A program made the position numbers and the translations under genes. The notes below the pieces were generated by a model that saw only the letters and a program-made list of their open reading frames with translations, searched no databases and was not told the origin of the DNA. Source: Paraglomus occultum (lineage: Eukaryota > Glomeromycota > Glomeromycetes > Paraglomerales > Paraglomeraceae). Taken from it: DNA of 26,988 nucleotides. The stretch spans positions 1-26,988 of the forward strand of contig CAJVPJ010000364.1 in NCBI GenBank assembly GCA_910592205.1. The letters run 5' to 3'. Each line of letters begins with the position of its first letter. The first letter of the stretch is position 1. Below are positions 19,901 to 26,988 of this stretch, piece by piece.

Positions 19901-22900
19901 AAGCACATTTCGAACATTTCTGCGATCTATCGTACCGAATGATGTCAATTTTGGACAAGATTTTTGGTAAAATGTCTGTACTTGAAGAAAAATATCAAAT
20001 TTCACGTCCTCCTTATTTTCCGCCTAATAATCCCAATGGAAAAGTAATATCATTACCCGGTGAGAATGGAATCATGATACACAGCTACAAGACACTGACC
20101 GTCGCATATCAGAGGGATAAGCAAGTGTACATGGATTTAATGACCACATATATCGATTCACTTCCTCGTCTACTCCCTGCATCTTCTAAATTGCCTACCT
20201 TAGTGGAGATGCTAAGTCGATACGTTGTGCATGTTGATCCCGAGCTGGCAGCAGCAGCAGCACGGGCGCTACGACGCATTGCCGCCCAATGTGGAGCTGA
20301 ATATGTTATAATGGGACTATCTCGTTTTGTGTATAAGATAGAAGACAAGTATGTGGAAATGCTTGCATGCTCTGGATCGGACAGTGGGAGAGCAATATTA
20401 AAACTATATTTAGATATGTTGTATGTATGGTTGCGCCAGTTAAAAGCTCACAATCAATCCGTTCAAGAAGAGGATGTCAATGCCAGTTCTGACAATGTAT
20501 CTAAAGCACCTAGCGATTTAGAGGATTCTGCGGTTTTGACTGTGATCGAGGAAACAGAGGCAAATGGATTACTGTTCTTGTGCAGTCAGGAACCTATAAT
20601 CAGGAAGGATGCAGTAAGGATATTACAAGTGGTAGCTGAATTAGAATTGGAGTTGGAAATCAAAGTAGCACGTGAGAAGGGATACTCTCGTCACAGTACC
20701 ATTGTTGGGATTGATGGTCAATCAATGAATGCTCAATCGAGTCTCGATAACGTCACTTTGGTTGGAGAAAACTTGCACGGGTATGACGAGCATAATGAGC
20801 ATAATAGATTACGTTATAGTGCTAATGCACATGAGAAGAAAATTCAATATAAACGAATAATTCACATACTGACTCGAGGAGGAAGGGATTTAATCAAATT
20901 CGATAAAGATGATGCAGCGCTCCATGTTCGTGAATCTGTTCAACTGCTCAAGTTGAAAGAAGAAGGTACAAAGGATATATTATTGAAATTAGTCCAGAGT
21001 AGTGAGGCGGAATATTTACCTTTATGGACGAGAGTTTTCCCCGAATTTATGAAGCTATGCTTTGATCACTTTGCGGTTACCGTTGCATTATGCAGAAACA
21101 ACGTTTGTTCCAGAATAGTATCCATGCAACAGGCAATAATTAGTGCTGCTGAGCCAGTAACGCGTACCCCGGCTCCCACACTTCGAATGCACTTACCACC
21201 AAAGGTGGCGCCGGCAACCGATGAAATGATAGGACAATGGAGACTATATCTTATAGTGGCCTGTTCGACCATTACTTTGACCGATGAATACGTAGATCGT
21301 ATTTGGACACCTTCCCGCAGACGAGCAGACGTTACGCCCCCTGATCGAATTACATCAGCCCGGGTATTATTCAGAATGGTATTACGTCTTCTATCTTCTG
21401 AACGACAACTTATCCGTGATGCAGTAGTAACTGCCCTTGGTAATATTAATGAAAACGTATATAAAGTGCTCTTGGAGGACATGCAACAATATCAGGATAA
21501 AATTGCCGAAGAGTCTAGGAGGAACGTTCAGAGAGGATATACTGGTACCTATAAGAGATCTAGGAAATACGAAAGGCTTCGCACAGAACTAGCTCATGTC
21601 TATCAGTTGACGGCTCACTTTCTCCTAAAAGAAGAATTTATTCACGATCCAGAGGTACAAACGATGACTAAAACGTATGTTGAGGATACTTTTACTTTTT
21701 TGCGGGAACCAGAAATTACGAACGACTGGGAGTGGCGGAGACTACGAACATACCTGTGTGGATTAGTGGAGAAACTCTATGACGCATCACAACAGGAGAA
21801 AGTCGACATTATATCTGAAAAGTTACGAGTCGACTTATTTCGAATGTTTGAAGAATGGTGTGGACATGGGACGAAGAATGCTGACCACGCGAGGATAAGG
21901 ATGCAATTTGAGGCAGATCACAGACCCGTACAGCAGATGGAGGCAGAAAGGAAATCATTAGAGCTAGCTGCCTTGAATGCGATGGCTTCATTATGTCGAG
22001 GTCCTGTTATTTGTGCAGAGTCACAGACTGGAGGTGGATCACGCAATAGGGGATTAGAAATGAGTAACCTTTTGAAGTGGATAGAGACTGTCTTTGCTGA
22101 TCCCCAAGACAGACTTCATCCCATTGCAAGGCGAGCTCTTGAAGGAATGCTAGTATACAATGCTAATAACCTAGCAGTATTAGAGAGAACAATCAACCTA
22201 TGCTATTCGCGTCGTCCAGAACTGAAAAGCACTCAAGGCTATTTTATGACAGTTGCCAACACCCTGTTCCAATTAGATCCAAGTAAAACCCCACCCGTTT
22301 CTAAGGTACTAGCACTTGCACTTTTCAAAGTAGGTGATCCTGATCTGGAAATTCGCCGTACTGCAATGAAACTTCTCAAACTCGTGCAGACATCCTTCTA
22401 TAACGAGTCTGTAGACGAATTCCAAGTAGGTATAACAAGCACAGTTCCGTCCATTTACAAAAGCTCTCAAATAGACTTGTCTGGCCGATTAGCTCAATGT
22501 GCACGTAAGCATGATAACGAAAGACGGAAGAAAGCACCGGCAAATGATACTGCGTCGGAGAATGCTTCAGCCGAAGACTTATTGATGGCGTCGGATGAGA
22601 CATATTTAATGTTATCTGAGATGGCCAAGTTATTTGAATCTGTCAGCGAGAAATCTCAAAGAGATATGCTAGGTTACATGTTACCATGGCTAAGAAACAT
22701 TGAATTCGTTATGACGGATGGTAAATTGTATCTAACAACCTACATGGTGTTATCCAACCTATTCTATATCACTGTTAAATATGGCGATATATTTGTCAAG
22801 GAGGTCGAGTTATTGTGGCAGCAATTGGTTGCGGGTGAGAACATGAAGAATGTATGTGCGATAGTTAACTACTTTATAACAATAGGCATGGAGAAGAGGA

Positions 22901-25506
22901 ATCCAAACTTTGTTACTCACGCCAAAAGAGTGTTTGTATATCTTGGTCGAACTCCAGCATGTATGGTTTTGATTGAAACACTAATGGCAGAAATATCCCC
23001 AACGGCAATGTTACCGTCTCAAGACGACAATTCGACGTCCCAAACGACCAAGGACAATTCATCTCAGCAGGAAGAGAGTTCTAGTACAGCTGAACAGAGA
23101 GAAGATACATCTGTAAAATCCCCTATTGACTCTTCATTTAGACGTCAAATAAGTGAAGTTGGATTATTCTGTGCTACTATTGATGATGCATTGCCTGGTC
23201 ATCACAAGCCGCCCGTTTTCTCATCTAGTCAACTGGCTATGATGTATATGGTTGACATGGCTATTGAAGCAGGTGGTGACCTGAAAGTGCACTTACCGCT
23301 ATTGATTCATGTGATATTCGTGCAGTTGGATGCGCTTCAATCTACCATCAGCGAGGAAGCACGTGCATTCTTGATCAATCTTATTCACTCAAACGTCATA
23401 AGCAAGTCATTCTATTCAGACGCTGTCAGATTTGCGACGAGGTTAGTAGCAGAGTTGAACGCAAAGACAAGCCCGCGGCTATGGAAATACGAGGATATAA
23501 CATACAAAAATCGTAATATTAAAAGTTTATCCGATCTCGAGGCATTATGTCACGATGTGCTTAATGTATTCAGAGATCGCGGAACTGGTACCACAATCAA
23601 ACAAAAGTGGGGGGAGATTGCATTGAAATGGGCAACCAACTGCACAGTGCGCCATGTCGCTTGTAGATCGTTCCAGATATTCAGAGCACTTAGACCAGAT
23701 TTCAATGAACTTATGCTTGCTGATATAGTTCACCGACTGTCTAATACAATTGCTGATACTCATGAAGAAGTTCAAGGATTTGCACTGGAGACACTGATCA
23801 CGCTCAGTTATATAGTAGATTGGTTACCGCTCGATACCAAGACCTTGTTCCCTCAAATCACATGGACCATGATAGCGTGTTTGCAGACATCAAATGAGCC
23901 TGAATACCTGGAAGCTTTAACCATATTAAACAAGTTAATGGATAAGTTTGATTTCAATGATAATGAAAACCGGAGTTTACTTTGGTCCTTCTTCCCCGGA
24001 CCCAAATGGAGTGGCGTATTTGAAGGCATTCAACCTCTACTCATCAAAGGCATTCAATCGTCGCATTCGGTTGCACCAACGTTCCGTATGATGAAAAAGC
24101 TACTATTGTTAGAAGAAGAGCAGTTAGTAGATCCGACACCTACGCGTCTGTTATTCCTCCTCCTTGCTAATATCCCTAGATTAGTTCACGCTTTTGACGT
24201 GCCATCTACAGTGGAGGAATGTAGAGAATGGGCTCAAAATATCTCTGTTATTGCTACCAAGGAGAACAAAGACAACATCGCGAAAGTGATGTTTTCGTAT
24301 TCGAAGGGAAGGTTTAGAACGAAGGATGATTTTATTAAGCAAGCGGTAGTTGTTATCAAAGATAATTATATCCCTCAATTCCAAGTCAAAATTCTTTTAT
24401 TTTTGATGAGTCTTTTGTGGAATAAGATACCTTACTATAAATTGAAAACAATGAAAATAATCAAGATGTTGTTGCCTCATATTGATACTCAACAACCGGA
24501 CTTTATTGAAATTGGAGCTGAAGTTATAATGCCATTACTTCGACTGCTATCCACTCAGTATGCACAGTCAGCGCTTGAAGTATTAGATGAAGCTATATCG
24601 ATATCCGGAGGGCCAAAGGACAAATATATTCTACGGATGAGTGGTATCGCAGGCAGAAGGTCATCCAATAGGGACACGAAGAATGAAGCTTCTCGTTTCG
24701 GGGAACCGTCCGAAACAGGATGGTCAGTGCCTGACTTGGCAAAGACCCAAGAATTAACACGCTCTAATGTCCGTTCCGTCTGCTACACGTGCGCAATTGC
24801 GCCAGATAATGCACATTATTTCGGTGGATTCTCATCTGAAATGCCGGTGATCCATCCTGATGAAATGTCTAACGATTGTATACCTGCATCAGATTATCAG
24901 TTCAGAGAGATAGTCAATGAGTTGCAAACGTTGAAGGACTTCTGGGGAGATGATGGTAGTCTGTCTGCCAATAGCATTGACGCTGGTAGGTCAATGACAA
25001 TGACATCACTGCAAATACCCAGCATCATTGAGGAGAATATCACTGATCCCGAATACGAAGAAAGAATAGAGGCGACGTGGGAGAAGAGTCTGTCTAAATC
25101 ATCATCTGTAACGTCGTTCTCTACATACGTTGATGCATTTACCGATTCATCTGTTTTTGGTATCCCTCAAATGCCACGTCGATCGGACAATAATAGGCAA
25201 ATGACTCTGACGCAGTCGAGTTCTTATTCTTCTACTGATGAGGAGGCAGACATGGAGCGTGTGTATGATGATTCAGAATCAATCATATCGGAGGGTAATA
25301 ACGAGTCATTCCAGTTGGAAGGAATATTATCAAAATCACGGTACTCACCAGCAAGGAGAGGTAGTAAACAAAGTCAGGGTACTCCTTATGGTGTTGAACC
25401 CCCCACACCACAGCCGTCACTAGCATCTGTTCATTCGCATTCACATTCTCACTCTTCTCATGGGTCAATCTCGTCTTCATCTCATCACACTTCTCCATCC
25501 AATTAA
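16901..25506 (+). CDS. TAO3: Cell-morphogenesis scaffold, TAO3/PAG1/MOR2 (Furry) family, 2,350 aa, nine exons
   Basis: Modelled exons: 16901-17008, 17556-17707, 17896-17947, 18038-18168, 18310-18508, 18735-18872, 18959-19057, 19195-19296 and 19435-25506; 7,053 nt with all phases consistent. Family role: a very large HEAT/ARM-like scaffold that activates the NDR kinase (Cbk1/Orb6) with Mob2 at sites of polarised growth (RAM/MOR pathway). Sequence support: N-terminal DPKTPADYAFHILFTHF and DPAFDKLLNSLGYIARHKP, LFILCRALIEIV, LIGALSNIRFATVSDRF, then the long helical repeat body. An acidic Ser/Gln linker lies near residues 1525-1555. From about residue 2060 the tail is disordered, ending in a His/Ser-rich run. 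Length is close to yeast Tao3 (about 2,380). The start is uncertain: the frame remains open from 16868 (ILHELVVNRLS before the chosen Met) after a TAG that could be an acceptor, so an upstream exon is likely. Exon 3 (17 codons, donor ATT|GTAATT) is the least certain exon. No damage seen. Confidence 0.93.
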
Positions 25507-25738
25507 TCGCATTATCGAATACCAATTCTCATATCTTTCAAGAAGCATTGAACAATGTTGTTAATAGTCAATTCTTAATAACATACCATAGAAACTATTG
25601 TCTCGAGATTTGGCACAATGTATTACAATTCCACTTATAAAAAAAGAAGGATTTTAAAACTTAAAATCTTTACTGTAAGATAGTTTCTTCATATTTTTAT
25701 AGTTCATTTATCATTATTTATTGCTCATCATTAATTAG

Positions 25739-25744
25739 AATAAA
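25739..25744 (+). terminator. Possible polyadenylation signal AATAAA
   Basis: Canonical AATAAA 233 bases after the TAO3-like stop codon, in a T-rich 3' flank. The motif is common by chance in AT-rich DNA, so this is a candidate only. Confidence 0.35.
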
Positions 25745-26042
25745 CTTATAACACTTCAATAGACACGTACTTTGGCTCGATTTTCTGCAATGATATGTGT
25801 GAGCCGATGCCGCCACACGAAAAATCCTCGAGTTTGTCCTTAAACAGATTCCTGTAAAACTAAGAATCGCGCGCCGTATCACCCCCACCCTATAATGATA
25901 AGAATAATCGAGATACGTACACTAGAACGTTATAAGTCGGACTGCTAAGTCTTTAATCTCTTAGTCACACAAAAAAGCCTCTTATTATTACAAGTGTTTA
26001 GTATCAACAAGTCACTAGTCGAACTGTCGGACAACACAACCA

Positions 26043-26149
26043 CTTGGAACCCAACTGAGATAGAGTTCCAAGCAATTCTCAAACAATCGTCCATCATTTC
26101 ATCTAACTAGATCACCAGGACTGAACGCTCATCTTGGAAGTGCGTTCAG
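26043..26149. other. Two neighbouring perfect 8-bp hairpins with an alternative pairing
   Basis: Hairpin A pairs CTTGGAAC (26043-26050) with GTTCCAAG (26065-26072) around a 14-base loop. Hairpin B pairs CTGAACGC (26121-26128) with GCGTTCAG (26142-26149) around a 13-base loop. The loop of B contains CTTGGAA (26133-26139), which repeats the 5' arm of A and could pair with A's 3' arm instead. Whether it is transcribed is unknown. Confidence 0.4.
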
Positions 26150-26700
26150 GCAGAATTCTAGTAAAAGCGAATATTTATCACATTATTCCTTCCCACCTTT
26201 CTGTTTGTAACGATTGTTAAATTGTGGGAGGAATTGAAATTTGATTGGCAGATATTAGAATGTAACGTTGAGATTACGTATTACCGTTTAGTCACGTGTT
26301 GGTAATGTCTACGAGTAAAATATGAATTTCCCGAGTTAGTGTTGAGTACATACGCAACGGGTGGCTGGCTAAAGTAAACGCAACCCATTTTATTTTAACC
26401 ATAATTGCTAGACAAACAGCGAATTTAAGATATTTGTGACTGTTCGTAAGAAGATGTGATCAAGCCATTATGATATCAGTCTTGTATTATTGTTATTTAA
26501 GATAATCGCTGTAAACGTATTGGCGTGAGTACATTGTTATATGACAAATCAATGCGTGTTGTATTGACAACAAAACAAGTTGTCGTTGCAGTAAAAAGAC
26601 ACACTTTTGTTTGCTGCATTGAAAACTGTTGAAACTTACGCATCATCATAAGAATTAGAAAATTAATCAATCTTTGTTTGTTTCTTCGATTTTATTTACT

Positions 26701-26802
26701 TCAATATTGCTTTGTCGTTGAATAACCCGATGTGCTAATAATAACAACGTTTGGAATATCTCCGTCTACTTCAACGCCACTCTCGTCTCCAACGATTGTT
26801 GC
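26701..26802 (-). CDS. Probable terminal exon of a minus-strand gene, 33 codons
   Basis: Behind a CAG acceptor (26803-26805) the minus strand reads ATIVGDESGVEVDGDIPNVV, then IISTSGYSTTKQY, and TGA at 26701-26703. The acidic/Val/Ile composition and higher G+C than the flanks look coding. The frame is open a little further upstream (to about 26840), so the acceptor could also lie there (ATTAACAAAAG). Upstream exons must be near or beyond the window end; I could not place one. The family is not recognisable from this piece. Confidence 0.45.
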   Translation of the reverse strand, partial: ATIVGDESGVEVDGDIPNVVIISTSGYSTTKQY

Positions 26803-26988
26803 CTGCACTTTGTTGCTTTTGTTAATGTCATTAAGAATTAATTATTTGGAATGTTTAAGTGAGATGTAACATACAAAATAGACGTGTATTATTCAAATTG
26901 GCTAATTTAGTTACAGTGTGTTACAAAATTATTCGGAATTTTTTACGCGTGACATAAACACGTCTAGCGCGCTGTGTACGCATGCAAT

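Larger units (their letters stand above)
25507..26700. other. 3' flank and spacer after the TAO3-like gene
   Basis: No coding region is supported. It contains a possible polyadenylation signal at 25739-25744 and the hairpin pair at 26043-26149, listed separately. Confidence 0.5.

Noticed and set aside
21066-21482. 138-codon minus-strand frame inside the TAO3-like gene
   Set aside because: It is a shadow of the 6-kb exon; the plus-strand frame is unmistakably conserved protein.
1-26988. CRISPR array, rRNA genes, LTR pair
   Set aside because: No spaced direct-repeat array, no rRNA-like sequence and no long direct terminal repeats were seen on reading the window.

Overview
The window is AT-rich eukaryotic nuclear DNA, almost certainly fungal. 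Its anchor is a spliced gene for a TAO3/PAG1/Furry-family cell-morphogenesis scaffold with fungal-type domain order. Spliceosomal introns with GTAAGT-like donors, most of about 50-350 nt, occur in several genes. Families and relics that I associate with arbuscular mycorrhizal fungi (Glomeromycotina) point to that group: an F-box/LRR-like protein, a decayed Crinkler-like/PD-(D/E)XK-like protein, a Tc1/mariner remnant and a decayed transposase-like family. The placement rests on recognition by eye, not on a database search.

Layout. Bases 1-173 (minus) hold the N-terminus of a membrane-anchored protein that runs off the window. A small 60-residue ORF follows at 399-581. Bases 930-3740 are a graveyard: a 36-bp perfect tandem duplication, the end of a truncated Tc1/mariner element with its terminal-repeat end, a multiply broken Crinkler-like gene, and an unidentified decayed coding stretch. 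An intact single-exon F-box gene is at 3838-5172. Bases 5173-7850 hold no gene I can support. A four-exon coiled-coil protein (298 aa) follows at 7851-9449, with a G-quadruplex-type G-run just inside intron 2. Bases 10078-12361 are a second graveyard: a decayed transposase-like gene, an AT-rich minus-strand coding stretch that reads on through TGA codons, and a small ORF interrupted by a one-base shift in a T-run. A new three-exon 112-aa gene lies on the minus strand at 13148-13643. After a long gene-poor stretch, the nine-exon TAO3-like gene (2,350 aa as modelled) occupies 16901-25506. Its last 6,072 nt are a single exon. A terminal exon of another minus-strand gene is at 26701-26802.

The intact genes are not obviously one pathway. 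The TAO3 homologue would scaffold the NDR-kinase (RAM/MOR) polarity network, and the F-box protein would supply substrates to an SCF ubiquitin ligase. The coiled-coil and small helical proteins are of unknown role. The best candidate for something unusual is the TGA-tolerant minus-strand stretch at 11233-11869. It could be an old insertion from a genome reading UGA as Trp (a Mollicutes-related endobacterium or a mitochondrion), or simply one more decayed gene. The transposase relic nearby also carries TGA at apparent Trp positions, so the two explanations must be tested against each other.
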